In this document: positions 40,109 to 48,228 of the stretch, in pieces | How the letters are laid out: every line of letters begins with the position of its first letter | Numbering within the stretch: the first letter of the stretch is position 1 | The notes under the pieces: generated by a model | The model's input: only the letters and a program-made list of their open reading frames with translations | Told to the model about the DNA's origin: nothing | The model's database searches: none | DNA from: DASZTV01 sp035548125 | Lineage (GTDB): Bacteria > Actinomycetota > Actinomycetes > JAFAQI01 | NCBI GenBank assembly: GCA_035548125.1 | Contig: DASZTV010000051.1 | Coordinates: 60,232-124,231, forward strand | Direction: 5' to 3' | Length of the DNA: 64,000 nucleotides | Made by a program: the position numbers and the translations under genes

Positions 40109-41217
40109 GTTCGGCGGACCAGCCGACGATCTCCGCAGTCGAAGCCGCCGCCTACGCAGTGCCGACGGATGCGCCGGAGGCCGACGGCACGTTGAGCTGG
40201 GACGCCACGACGGTCGTCGTCGTCGAGGTGGCCGGCGGCGGCGGCCGCGGGCTCGGCTGGAGCTACACGGCGGGCGCAGCGGTCGGTGTGGTGCGTGACC
40301 TGCTCGCCGACGTCGTAGTGGGCCGTTCCGCGATGGATCCTCGCGGGGCCAACGAGGCGATGAACCGCGCGGTGCGCAACGTCGGCCGGCCGGGAATCGC
40401 GGCCTCCGCGATCTCGGCGCTCGACGTGGCGCTGTGGGACCTGCAGGCGAAGCTCCTCGGCGTACCGCTGCACCGGCTGCTCGGCGGCAACGACGCACCG
40501 GTCCCGGTCTACGGAAGCGGCGGGTTCACGACGTACGACGAGGCGCAGACGACCCATCAGGTGACGGACTGGCTACAGCGCTGCGGCGTCACCGCGGTCA
40601 AGATCAAGGTCGGCGAGTCGTGGGGCGCCCGGCCGCGCCGCGACCTCGAGCGGGTCGAACTGGTCCGCAAGCTGGTCGGGGCCGACCGTGACGTCTTCGT
40701 CGACGCGAACGGCGGATACAGCGTCGGGGCCGCGGTCCGGATCGGGCGCCGCTACGACGACCTGGGCGTCACGTGGTTCGAGGAGCCGGTCTCCTCCGAC
40801 GACCTCGCCGGTCTCCGCGAGGTGCGCCGCGCGCTCAACCTCGACGTCGCCGCGGGGGAGTACGGGTACGACCTGACCTACTTCGACCGAATGCTCGCCG
40901 CGCAGGCGGTCGACTGCCTGCAGATCGACGTGACCCGGTGCGGCGGGATCACCGAGTTCCTCCGGGCCGCCGCGGTCGCGGCCGCCCGTGGGTTCGACGT
41001 GTCGGCGCACTGCGCGCCGCACCTGCACGCCGCGTTCGCCGGAGTGGTGCCCAGGCTCCGCCACATCGAGTACTTCCACGACCACATCCGCATCGAGGAG
41101 CGGCTGCTCTTCGACGGCGCCGAGCCGGCCAGCGACGGCTGCCTCCGCCCGGCCGACCGGCCCGGGCTCGGCCTCGAGCTTCGCGCGCCCGATGCCGACC
41201 AGTGGCGGGTCGCGTGA
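40105..41217 (+). CDS. Enolase-superfamily (mandelate racemase/muconate lactonizing) enzyme
   Basis: A 370-residue protein with the capping domain and barrel of the MR/MLE group. The general bases and metal ligands are in VKIKVG (KxK), VDANGGY (Asp), WFEEP (Glu), AAGEYGYD (Glu) and the His-containing VSAHCAPHLHAAF. Members racemise, cycloisomerise or dehydrate acid sugars. The His placement after the third ligand resembles D-tartrate/galactonate-dehydratase-like or MR subgroups, but I cannot assign one. ATG 40105 overlaps the GMC stop (ATGA). Confidence 0.88.
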   Translation: MSSADQPTISAVEAAAYAVPTDAPEADGTLSWDATTVVVVEVAGGGGRGLGWSYTAGAAVGVVRDLLADVVVGRSAMDPRGANEAMNRAVRNVGRPGIAASAISALDVALWDLQAKLLGVPLHRLLGGNDAPVPVYGSGGFTTYDEAQTTHQVTDWLQRCGVTAVKIKVGESWGARPRRDLERVELVRKLVGADRDVFVDANGGYSVGAAVRIGRRYDDLGVTWFEEPVSSDDLAGLREVRRALNLDVAAGEYGYDLTYFDRMLAAQAVDCLQIDVTRCGGITEFLRAAAVAAARGFDVSAHCAPHLHAAFAGVVPRLRHIEYFHDHIRIEERLLFDGAEPASDGCLRPADRPGLGLELRAPDADQWRVA

Positions 41218-41879
41218 CAGCGAAGCGAGCGGTGCTGTTCGACGTCGACGGAACGCTGGTCGACACCAACTACCTGCACGCGGTCGCGTGGTCGGAGGCG
41301 TTCGCCGCCCACGGCTACGACGTACCGGCGAGCATCTGCCACGGCCTGATCGGCCAGGGTTCGGAACGACTGGTCACGTCGGCCCTCGGTCACCCCGATG
41401 AGGCGGCCGTTGCCACTCACGCCGACATCTACGGCGCCCAGCTGCACCGGTTGCGGGCGCTGCCGGGCGCGGCGGACCTGCTGCGCCACACGAAGGCAGC
41501 AGGACTGACCGTGGTACTCGCGACCAGCGCCTCGGCCCACGACGCCGCGCACCTGCGCGCCGCGATCGATGCGGCCGAGGCCATCGACGAGATGACGACG
41601 AACGACGACGTCGACGCCTCGAAGCCGGAGCCGGACATCGTCCAGACCGCGCTGGACCGGGCGGGCGTACGAGCCGAGGACGCCGTCTTCGTCGGTGACA
41701 CCGTCTGGGACGTCGAGGCCGCATCCCGCGCGGGGGTGCCGTGCGTATGCGTGTTGACGGGCGGCATCGCCGAGCCGGTGCTCCGCGATGCGGGCGCGAT
41801 CGAGGTCTATCCGGACGCGGCCGCGCTGCGCGCCGAGTTCGGTGGATCGGCCCTCGGCCGGCTGGCCGCGCGGAACTGA
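41214..41879 (+). CDS. HAD-superfamily phosphatase
   Basis: A 221-residue HAD hydrolase, beta-phosphoglucomutase/phosphoglycolate type. Motif I is LFDVDGTLVD, motif II LATSASA, motif III SKPEPDI (K) and motif IV VFVGDTVWDVEAA. GTG 41214 overlaps the stop of the MR/MLE gene (GTGA). It probably removes phosphate from a small metabolite in the same pathway. It ends the tightly packed run that starts at 35432. Confidence 0.88.
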   Translation: MTAKRAVLFDVDGTLVDTNYLHAVAWSEAFAAHGYDVPASICHGLIGQGSERLVTSALGHPDEAAVATHADIYGAQLHRLRALPGAADLLRHTKAAGLTVVLATSASAHDAAHLRAAIDAAEAIDEMTTNDDVDASKPEPDIVQTALDRAGVRAEDAVFVGDTVWDVEAASRAGVPCVCVLTGGIAEPVLRDAGAIEVYPDAAALRAEFGGSALGRLAARN

Positions 41880-41936
41880 TCTTCGCTGCGGCGAAGATCG
41901 GCCCATGCCAGCGTGCTCGATGGGTACGTCCCCGGG

Positions 41937-42674
41937 GTGGACATCCAGGTCGGGACGAGTGGCTGGCAGTACGCCGACTGGCGAGGAGCCTTCTATCCCG
42001 CGAAGCTGCCGCAGCGGCTGTGGCTGTCGTACTACGTCGAGCGGTTCGACACGGTCGAGGTCAACGCGACCTTCTACCGGCTGCCGTCGGCGGACGCGGT
42101 CGCCCGCTGGGCTGACGCGCTGCCCGACGGCTTCTCGATGGTGATCAAGGCAAGCCGGTTCCTGACGCACGTCAAGCGGCTGCGCGAGCCGGCAGAGCCG
42201 GTGGAGCGACTGCTCAAGGTGCTCGCGCCGCTGCGCGAGCGGTCGATGCTCGGCCCCGTGCTGGTGCAGCTGCCGCCTGATCTCGAGGCGGAACCGGAAC
42301 GGCTCGACGAGACCCTCGCCGAGTTCCCCTCGGGGGTGCGCGTCGCCGTCGAGCCGCGCCACGCCTCGTGGTTCACGCCGGAGGTGCGCGAGCTGCTCGG
42401 CCGTCGCAACGCGGCGCTGGTTTGGGCGGACCGGGAAGGCCGCAGCATGAGCCCGCTCTGGGAGACCGCCGATTGGCACTACCTGCGGCTGCACCACGGC
42501 CGTTACACCTGGCGTTACGACGAACGAGATCTGCGTCGCTGGGCTCGCCGCATCGGTGCGGCGAGCAGCGGCTACGTCTTCACCAACAACGATCCGGGTG
42601 CGGCCGCCATCGCCGATGCGCGACGGTTCAGGGAGCTGTTGGCTACGGCAGGTCAGCCGAACGCGCTGGTGTAG
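41937..42674 (+). CDS. DUF72 family protein
   Basis: A protein of about 245 residues with the DUF72 TIM-barrel hallmarks: VGTSGWQYADWRGAFYP at the start, YVERFDTVEVNATFYRLPS, FSMVIKASRFLTHVKRL, PSGVRVAVEPRHASWF and FTNNDPGAAAIADARRF. The biochemical role of DUF72 is not established. GTG 41937 fits the family start; GTG 41913 is an alternative. Its 3' end overlaps that of the convergent GH15 gene by 22 bases. Confidence 0.85.
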   Translation: MDIQVGTSGWQYADWRGAFYPAKLPQRLWLSYYVERFDTVEVNATFYRLPSADAVARWADALPDGFSMVIKASRFLTHVKRLREPAEPVERLLKVLAPLRERSMLGPVLVQLPPDLEAEPERLDETLAEFPSGVRVAVEPRHASWFTPEVRELLGRRNAALVWADREGRSMSPLWETADWHYLRLHHGRYTWRYDERDLRRWARRIGAASSGYVFTNNDPGAAAIADARRFRELLATAGQPNALV

Positions 42675-44464
42675 GCGCTCGCCGCGTTGATCAGCGCCAG
42701 ATGGCTCAGCCCTTGTGGAAAGTTGCCGAGGAACGCGCCGGAGTCCGGGTCGATCTCCTCGGCGAACAGGCCGACATCGTTGCTCAGCTCGACCGCCTCG
42801 TCCATGAGCACACGGGCTGCGGCCTGGTCGCCGAGCGTCACGAGTGCATGGACCAGCCAGAACGTGCAGGCGATGAACCCGCCGGGTTCGTCGACGCCGG
42901 TGTAGCGCCGCACGATCGGACCGTCCGTCAGCTCGTTGCGGATCGCCTCGACGGTGCCGGCCAAGCGGGTTCCCCGCTCGAACCCGGTCCGCGCCATGAG
43001 CAGGGTCGCGGCGTCCAGCCCGTCGCCGCCGGCGTAGCCGACGTACGCCGACTTCTCTTCCGACCAGCAGTGCTCGTTGACCCAAGCCCGCACCAGATCC
43101 CGTTCGCACGCCCAGCGGTCGACGTGGTCACTGAGCAGCTGTTCGGACTCGTGGAGCCGCACGGCGCGGTCGAGGGCGACCCAGCAGCCGACCTTCGAGA
43201 TCGTGTAGTGCCGTTTGGTCGGCAGCTCCCAGATGCCGGAGTCTTCGTGGCGCCACGTGTCGCAGCAACGGTCGGCGAGCTCGGTGAGCAGGCGCGAGGT
43301 CTTCGGGTCGAGGCAGTGCCCGGCGTCGACGTACTGCCAGATCATGTCGAACAGGTCTCCGTAGTTGCCCAGCTGCTCCTGGGTCGCGGCGTCGTTGCCC
43401 ACCCGCACCGGCCGGCTCGACCGGTAGCCGTCGAGGGCCACGTCGGTCTCGACCGGCAGTGGAACCGTCCCGTCGAGGCGATAGAAGACGTGCAGGTCAG
43501 GTGCGGTGCGCCGCAGTGCGCCGAGCATCCACTGCACCGCGGCCTGGACCTCGTCGTGCAGGTGCAACGCGAGGAACGCGTCGATCGTGAACGCGCAGTC
43601 GCGCACCCACATGAAGCGGTAGTCCCAGTTCTTCCCGCCGCCGACCACCTCCGGGAGCGAGGTGGTGGCGGCCGCGGCAACCGCCCCGGTCGGGACGTAC
43701 TGCAGCATCCGAAGTGCCAGGGCGGAGCGGCGTACCGCGTCCTCCCAGGGGCCGTCGTAGCGGATCGCCGCCGACCAGTCCCGCCACCGCTCCAGCGTGA
43801 TCGGCAGGTGGCTGTCGAGCTCCTCCCTGTCGGCCAGGAACACCGGCGCGTCTGCCGAGCCGACGACGGCGAGCAGACCGGGGGTGCCGGGAGCCGCGGT
43901 GAAGCGCGCCGAGATCCGGTGGCCGTCGGTGAACGGCTCGCCGACGTCGAAGTGGCGCAGCACGAGCTGGTCCTCACCGACCCGGATCACCGTCGCGTCC
44001 TGCCGTTCGGCAACCCAGGGCTGGGCGTCGCCCAACTGGCTTCCCGGGACCACCGACCATTGCATCTCGACCGAACCGCTCAGCGGCTCCACGAAGCGCG
44101 CGAGCTCGCTCCACGCGAGGCGGCCCGAGCGGCCCAGCGGAAGGGTGTCCGTGACGCGGACCGCGCCGGTCGCGGTGGTGTACGTCGTCTCCAGGACGTT
44201 CGTGTCCGCTGCGTACTGCCGGGTGACCTCGTAGTCGCCGACCGGCTTGAGCTCTAGGTAGCCGCCCTGCCGCGCGTCGAGGATCGCCGCGAAGGTGGGC
44301 GCGGCGTCGAGCGCCGGCACCGGCCACCAGTCGATCCGGCCGTCCGCGCTCACCAACGCGACCGTGCGCCCGTCACCGATCGCGGCGTAGGACTCGATGG
44401 GGGCGTAGCCGTCGGCGTCGCGGGTCACGATCTTCGCGCGACCCGGAGCGCTCGTGTTCCCCAC
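42653..44464 (-). CDS. Glycoside hydrolase family 15 (glucoamylase/trehalase-like)
   Basis: A 603-residue (alpha/alpha)6-barrel enzyme with an N-terminal beta-sandwich domain (ESYAAIGDGRTVALVSADGRIDWWPVP is typical). The catalytic acid region is in DSGIWELPTKRHYTISKVGCWVALDRA, and the base region in VGLFAEEIDPDSGAFLGNFPQGLSHLALI. Similar actinobacterial enzymes hydrolyse trehalose or maltooligosaccharides. GTG 44464 is the best start, overlapping the SDR gene by 40 bases; the frame is open further upstream inside that gene. It fits the trehalose/glycogen theme at the right end of the window. Confidence 0.88.
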   Translation of the reverse strand: MGNTSAPGRAKIVTRDADGYAPIESYAAIGDGRTVALVSADGRIDWWPVPALDAAPTFAAILDARQGGYLELKPVGDYEVTRQYAADTNVLETTYTTATGAVRVTDTLPLGRSGRLAWSELARFVEPLSGSVEMQWSVVPGSQLGDAQPWVAERQDATVIRVGEDQLVLRHFDVGEPFTDGHRISARFTAAPGTPGLLAVVGSADAPVFLADREELDSHLPITLERWRDWSAAIRYDGPWEDAVRRSALALRMLQYVPTGAVAAAATTSLPEVVGGGKNWDYRFMWVRDCAFTIDAFLALHLHDEVQAAVQWMLGALRRTAPDLHVFYRLDGTVPLPVETDVALDGYRSSRPVRVGNDAATQEQLGNYGDLFDMIWQYVDAGHCLDPKTSRLLTELADRCCDTWRHEDSGIWELPTKRHYTISKVGCWVALDRAVRLHESEQLLSDHVDRWACERDLVRAWVNEHCWSEEKSAYVGYAGGDGLDAATLLMARTGFERGTRLAGTVEAIRNELTDGPIVRRYTGVDEPGGFIACTFWLVHALVTLGDQAAARVLMDEAVELSNDVGLFAEEIDPDSGAFLGNFPQGLSHLALINAASAYTSAFG

Positions 44465-45402
44465 GTCTCGAGCGCCCCCCACACTGCCATCGACACCGTC
44501 GACCACGGGTCGTGGGGATGCGCCTCGTCGTCGAACATGCCGTGGGCGCCGGCGTCCTCGTACTCGTCTCGAGGCTCGAAGACGTTGGATCCGCGGCGAG
44601 GCCCGCCGTCGGTGAGCTGGCCCTTGACACCGGTTCGGGCCAGATACCGGTCGAGCAGTCCGGGTACCAGCCGGTTGCCGAGCACGGTGTAGGCCGACGA
44701 GACGCCGATCCACACGTTTCGGCGCGGGTGTTCGGCAAGGGCGCAGATCGTCCGAGCCGCCACCTCGGGCTGGAACACAGGGGCGACGGGCCGCGGGTGC
44801 TTGTCGAACTCGTTGTCGTTCCAGTCGAACTGTGGGGTGTTCAGGCCCGGCAGCGTTGCGAGGCAGATCCGGATGTTGCTCTTCTCGTTGCGCAGCTCGG
44901 TGATCACCGACTCGGTGAAGCCCTTGATCGCGTGCTTCGCGCCGCAGTACGCCGCCTGGAGCGGGATGCCGCGATAGGCGAGCGCGGAACTCACGTTGAC
45001 GATCACGCCGCGGTCCCGAGGGCGCATGAGCTCGAGGGCCACCCGCGTGCCGTGCACCTGGCCGAAGTACGTCACTGCCGTGATGCGCTCGAACGTCTCG
45101 GGGTCGGTATCCCAGAACTTCCGCAGTGCACCGACGAAGGCGACGTTGACCCACAGTCCGATCGGTCCGAGCTCGGTCTCGACCTTCGCGGCGGCGGTCC
45201 GCACCGCCTCGAGGTCGGCAACATCGGTGGCGACTGCGAGTCCGCGGCGGCCGGCTGCCTCGACGTCCTGCCGCGCGGCGGCCAGACCCGCGCTGCCGCG
45301 CGCCAGGATGGCGACGTCCCAGCCGCGCGCCGCGAGCTCGCGGACCGTCGCGCGACCCACGCCCGCAGTTCCCCCCGTGACGACAGCGATCTTCTCGTTC
45401 AT
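44425..45402 (-). CDS. Short-chain dehydrogenase/reductase
   Basis: The 325-residue SDR has TGGTAGVG (9-16) as coenzyme motif, WVNVAFVG in place of the usual NNAG, VNVSSALAYRG and catalytic YCGAKHA. The C-terminal 80 residues are longer than in classical SDRs and include RRGSNVFEPRDEYEDAGAHG. Such SDRs are often fused or adjacent to carbohydrate enzymes in actinomycetes. The substrate is unknown. ATG 45402 is the start, divergent from the F420-type oxidoreductase. Confidence 0.85.
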   Translation of the reverse strand: MNEKIAVVTGGTAGVGRATVRELAARGWDVAILARGSAGLAAARQDVEAAGRRGLAVATDVADLEAVRTAAAKVETELGPIGLWVNVAFVGALRKFWDTDPETFERITAVTYFGQVHGTRVALELMRPRDRGVIVNVSSALAYRGIPLQAAYCGAKHAIKGFTESVITELRNEKSNIRICLATLPGLNTPQFDWNDNEFDKHPRPVAPVFQPEVAARTICALAEHPRRNVWIGVSSAYTVLGNRLVPGLLDRYLARTGVKGQLTDGGPRRGSNVFEPRDEYEDAGAHGMFDDEAHPHDPWSTVSMAVWGALETWGTRALRVARRS

Positions 45403-45446
45403 CTCGAGGGACTCATGACCAACTCTCGGTGATCACAAACCCGTGT

Positions 45447-45471
45447 GCGTTCTGGTTCGACACCCGGGTAC
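45447..45471 (+). promoter_or_regulatory. Possible SigB-like promoter of F420 oxidoreductase
   Basis: GCGT (45447-45450) and GGGTAC (45466-45471) are 15 bases apart and fit the Streptomyces SigB-type GnnT-N14-16-GGGTAC consensus. GGGTAC ends 9 bases before ATG 45481, implying a nearly leaderless message. The -35 is weak. Confidence 0.35.
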
Positions 45472-45480
45472 GTCCTGAAC

Positions 45481-46431
45481 ATGACCGAGTTCGGATACTT
45501 CCTGTCCTCCGAGGAGCTCAGCCCTCAGGAACTGATCGATACTGCACGGCTCGCCGAGCAGGCCGGGTTCGATCGGATCTGGATCTCCGACCACTACCAC
45601 CCGTGGACGCGGGAGCAGGGCGAGAGCGCGTTCGTGTGGTCAGTGCTCGGTGCGATCGCGGCGACCACGAAGCTCAAGATGACGACAGCGGTCACGTGCC
45701 CCACCGACCGCATCCACCCGGCGGTGATCGCCCAGGCGACCGCGACCATCGCGTCCCTCGCACCGGACAGGTTCTCGTTCGGGGTGGGCTCGGGAGAGCG
45801 GCTGAACGAGCACATTCTCGGCGGGCTGTGGCCGCCGGCGGAGATCCGGTTGCAACGGCTCGAGGAAGCGATTGGCCTGATCCGCGAGCTTTGGCAGGGT
45901 GAGACGGTCACCCACCGTGGCGAGCACTACACCGTCGACGCCGCACGGATCTTCTCGTTGCCGGACAAGCCGCCACCGATCCTGGTGTCGGGATTCGGCC
46001 CGGCCGCGACAGAACTGGCGGCGAAGGTGGGTGACGGCTGGGTGACCGTGCAGCCCGACCAGGAGCTGTTGCAGCACTACCGCGCATCGGGTGGCAAGGG
46101 CGTCACCCACGGCGGCATCAAGATCTGCTGGGCCGAGTCCGAGGACGACGCGGCCAAGACGGCGTACCGGCTGTGGGGCTTCGAAGCCGTCGGCGGCCAG
46201 AGCGCGCAGGACCTTCCTTCCTGGGTTGAGTTCGAGCAGCTCGGCGAGGCCGGCTCTCCGGAACAGACTGCCGAGGCAGTGCCGTGCGGGCCCGACCCGG
46301 AGAAGGCGGCGAAGGCGATCAAGGAGTACGTCGACGCGGGCTTCGACGAGGTCTACATCGGGCAGATGGGCCCCGACCAGCAGGGTGGCATCCGCTTCCT
46401 CGCGGACGAGGTCCTGCCCAAGCTGCGCTGA
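45481..46431 (+). CDS. F420-dependent LLM-class oxidoreductase
   Basis: The 316-residue luciferase-like monooxygenase fold protein belongs to the F420-dependent group related to F420-glucose-6-phosphate dehydrogenase (TIGR03557-like): MTEFGYFLSSEE, DRIWISDHYHPWT, TCPTDRIHPAVIAQATATIASLAPDRFSFGVGSGERLNEH, GDGWVTVQPD, YVDAGFDEVYIGQMGPDQ. It transfers hydride to or from F420; the substrate is unknown. ATG 45481 matches the family start; the frame is open 12 codons earlier without conservation. Confidence 0.9.
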   Translation: MTEFGYFLSSEELSPQELIDTARLAEQAGFDRIWISDHYHPWTREQGESAFVWSVLGAIAATTKLKMTTAVTCPTDRIHPAVIAQATATIASLAPDRFSFGVGSGERLNEHILGGLWPPAEIRLQRLEEAIGLIRELWQGETVTHRGEHYTVDAARIFSLPDKPPPILVSGFGPAATELAAKVGDGWVTVQPDQELLQHYRASGGKGVTHGGIKICWAESEDDAAKTAYRLWGFEAVGGQSAQDLPSWVEFEQLGEAGSPEQTAEAVPCGPDPEKAAKAIKEYVDAGFDEVYIGQMGPDQQGGIRFLADEVLPKLR

Positions 46432-46459
46432 CGTCGACCGGACGAGAAAGGAGAACGCC

Positions 46460-46876
46460 ATGACGACTGCACGCGATCTGATGACCAAGGGCGCCGAGTA
46501 CCTGAAAGGCGACGACACCGTCGCGGAGGCCGCCAGGAAGCTCGCGGAAGCATCGACCGGGGCTGTCCCGGTATGCGACGCGGACGGCCACCTGCGCGGC
46601 ATGGTGACCGACCGCGACCTCGTGGTCAACGTGGTGGCTGCCGGCAAGGTGCCCGGCGAGACGAAGCTGATCGATCTGGTGCGCGGCGAAGCCGTCACCA
46701 TCGGCGCGGACGACTCGATCGAGGAAGCGCTCGCGACGATGAAGCAGCACAAGGTCAGGCGCCTCCCGGTGATCGACGGAACGAAGCTGGTCGGCGTGCT
46801 CAGCCAGGCGGACATCGCGCGAGCCTGTCCGCCGGAGCAGGTCGGGGAGCTCGTCGCAGCGATCAGCGAGCCGTGA
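46460..46876 (+). CDS. Two-CBS-domain protein
   Basis: The 138-residue protein consists of two CBS motifs (about 5-60 and 72-130): TVAEAARKLAEASTGAVPVCDADGHLRGMVTDRDL and SIEEALATMKQHKVRRLPVIDGTKLVGVLSQADIAR. Stand-alone CBS pairs bind adenine nucleotides and act as energy or stress sensors. AAAGGAGA lies 5 bases before ATG 46460. The next gene starts within its stop (GTGA). It resembles dormancy- and stress-associated CBS proteins of actinomycetes. Confidence 0.88.
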   Translation: MTTARDLMTKGAEYLKGDDTVAEAARKLAEASTGAVPVCDADGHLRGMVTDRDLVVNVVAAGKVPGETKLIDLVRGEAVTIGADDSIEEALATMKQHKVRRLPVIDGTKLVGVLSQADIARACPPEQVGELVAAISEP

Positions 46877-47199
46877 TCGTGACGACCGGCAACCGAGAAC
46901 CGGATCCCGGCTCTGCCCTCGAGGAAGAGGGCATGCCGGACATGTCAGATGCGCTTGCGTCCAAGGTCATCACCGGCGACCCGCAGGAAGACCTGGCGCC
47001 GCCGGGCGAGGCGCCGCAGGCAAGCGTCGACTTCGGCATGACCGCCGAGGAGGAGCGGGAGGGTGAGCCGCTCTCCGACCGCTTCGCGCGCGAGGAGCCG
47101 GATGTCACCGACCTCCGCGGCGACAACGACGACAACCCGTACCCGGAAACCAGAGGGGCGATGAGCCCCGAGGAACGAGCGCTGCATGTCGAGCGCTGA
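46873..47199 (+). CDS. DUF5709-like acidic protein
   Basis: A small acidic protein (108 residues from GTG 46873; GTG 46879 and ATG 46933 are alternatives). The conserved part is FGMTAEEEREGEPLSDRFAREEPDVTD near the C-terminus, as in DUF5709 proteins of actinomycetes. The function is unknown. It is coupled to the CBS gene (GTGA overlap) and to the DUF1360 gene, which starts 14 bases before its stop. It is predicted to be soluble and partly disordered. Confidence 0.75.
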   Translation: MIVTTGNREPDPGSALEEEGMPDMSDALASKVITGDPQEDLAPPGEAPQASVDFGMTAEEEREGEPLSDRFAREEPDVTDLRGDNDDNPYPETRGAMSPEERALHVER

Positions 47200-47698
47200 C
47201 ACCCTGTTGCCCGATACCGAGGAGGTCGCCGAGGAGTACGGCCGCCCGGTCGGCGAGCTTCGCGGATATACGAGTGTCATGGCGGTCTACGCCGTGGGCG
47301 TGTCGCTGGCGGCGTACGCGATGAAGCGCGCCGGTCGGCTGCCCTCGGATATCGCGCCGCGTGACCTTGCGCTCGTGGCCCTCGCCACGCACAAGCTGAG
47401 CCGAACCGTGAGCAAGGACGCCGTCACCAGTCCGTTCCGTGCGCCGTTCGCCCGGTTCGAAGGACCAGCCGGCCCCGGCGAGGTGCACGAGGAGGTGGCA
47501 GGCACGGGTGCCCGCAAGGCGGTCGGCGAGCTGATGACCTGCCCGTTCTGCCTGGACCAGTGGATCGCCACCGGATTCGTCACGGGTCTGGCGGTCGCCC
47601 CGCGCCTCACCAGGTACGTCGCCGGCATCTTCGCGGTTCGGGCCGGTGCCGACCTGTTGCAGTTCGGGTACTCCGCGGCCGATGCGGCGACCCGATGA
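47186..47698 (+). CDS. DUF1360 membrane protein
   Basis: The 170-residue protein has a hydrophobic segment (about 30-48) and at least one more (about 133-150). The DUF1360 hallmark is ATHKLSRTVSKDAVTSPFRAPF followed by LMTCPFCLDQW. DUF1360 is a family without known function. It ends the coupled CBS-DUF5709-DUF1360 unit. The two Cys in CPFC could bind metal or be redox active. Confidence 0.85.
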   Translation: MSSADTLLPDTEEVAEEYGRPVGELRGYTSVMAVYAVGVSLAAYAMKRAGRLPSDIAPRDLALVALATHKLSRTVSKDAVTSPFRAPFARFEGPAGPGEVHEEVAGTGARKAVGELMTCPFCLDQWIATGFVTGLAVAPRLTRYVAGIFAVRAGADLLQFGYSAADAATR

Positions 47699-47708
47699 AC
47701 GGCTCGCC

Positions 47709-47734
47709 GTTTGCCGGGTGATCAAGGCGGGTAA
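47709..47734 (+). promoter_or_regulatory. SigF/SigB-like promoter of the 108-aa protein
   Basis: GTTT (47709-47712) and GGGTAA (47729-47734) are separated by 16 bases, matching the general-stress sigma consensus. The motif lies 111 bases before GTG 47845, in the only long gap of this region, and a hairpin follows in the leader. It is the best promoter candidate in the window. Confidence 0.55.
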
Positions 47735-47806
47735 TTGTCAGGTACCCGGACGACTCAACAGCGAGTCTCAGCTTTGCCGCAGGACCCTGGGTTCCGTGTT
47801 TTCCGC

Positions 47807-47831
47807 AAGGCGAAGCGACTGACTTCGCTTT
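47807..47831 (+). promoter_or_regulatory. Leader hairpin before the 108-aa protein
   Basis: GCGAAG (47810-47815) and CTTCGC (47823-47828) form a 6-bp stem with a 7-base loop, extendable by flanking AAG/CTT-like pairs. It ends just before the AGGAG ribosome binding site at 47834-47838. It could influence translation of the gene that starts at 47845. No T-tract follows, so it is not a typical terminator. Confidence 0.4.
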
Positions 47832-47844
47832 CCAGGAGATTCTT

Positions 47845-48171
47845 GTGACCGCCACTCTTCAACCGCTGCCCCGATGCTGCCCGAGTCACGACGACTGGCA
47901 GACCCTCACCGACCACCTGTGCCGTGACTTCCCGACCGTCGACGCGGAGGTCGTGCTGCGTGCCGTGCTCGAAGCACAAGGCGTGACCCACTCGTTCAAC
48001 GTCGCCGACGACCCGATCGGCACGGTCGAGCTGATGGTCCGTTACCGGCTGCTGCTCAGCACCGGCGAAATCGCCGACGCGGCGCGCACCGACCCGCAGA
48101 CGCACCACGTCTCCACTTCTGCGGCGCGTGCGACCGACGGAGAATCCGACGAGCCGCTGCAGGTCTGCTGA
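47845..48171 (+). CDS. Unknown small protein behind stress-type promoter
   Basis: A 108-residue protein: a helical core DWQTLTDHLCRDFPTVDAEVVLRAVLEAQGVTHSF and GTVELMVRYRLLL, then a polar tail ending in EPLQVC. The helical part resembles small actinobacterial proteins of unknown function with a three-helix layout. GTG 47845 is preceded by AGGAG at 7 bases. I do not recognise a family. The SigF/SigB-like promoter and the hemerythrin gene downstream suggest a stress role. Confidence 0.7.
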   Translation: MTATLQPLPRCCPSHDDWQTLTDHLCRDFPTVDAEVVLRAVLEAQGVTHSFNVADDPIGTVELMVRYRLLLSTGEIADAARTDPQTHHVSTSAARATDGESDEPLQVC

Positions 48172-48228
48172 CGCCGGTCCGGGGCACCCCAGTAGATGCA
48201 CACGCGACCATGAAGGAGACACGCAGAC

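Noticed and set aside
42368..44257. 629-codon plus-strand open frame opposite the GH15 gene
   Set aside because: Antisense shadow; the GH15 motifs on the minus strand are convincing.
44425..45154. Upstream extension of the GH15 frame giving an 833-codon protein
   Set aside because: The extension lies inside the well-supported SDR gene and has no GH15 similarity; the GH15 N-terminal domain begins at about 44420.
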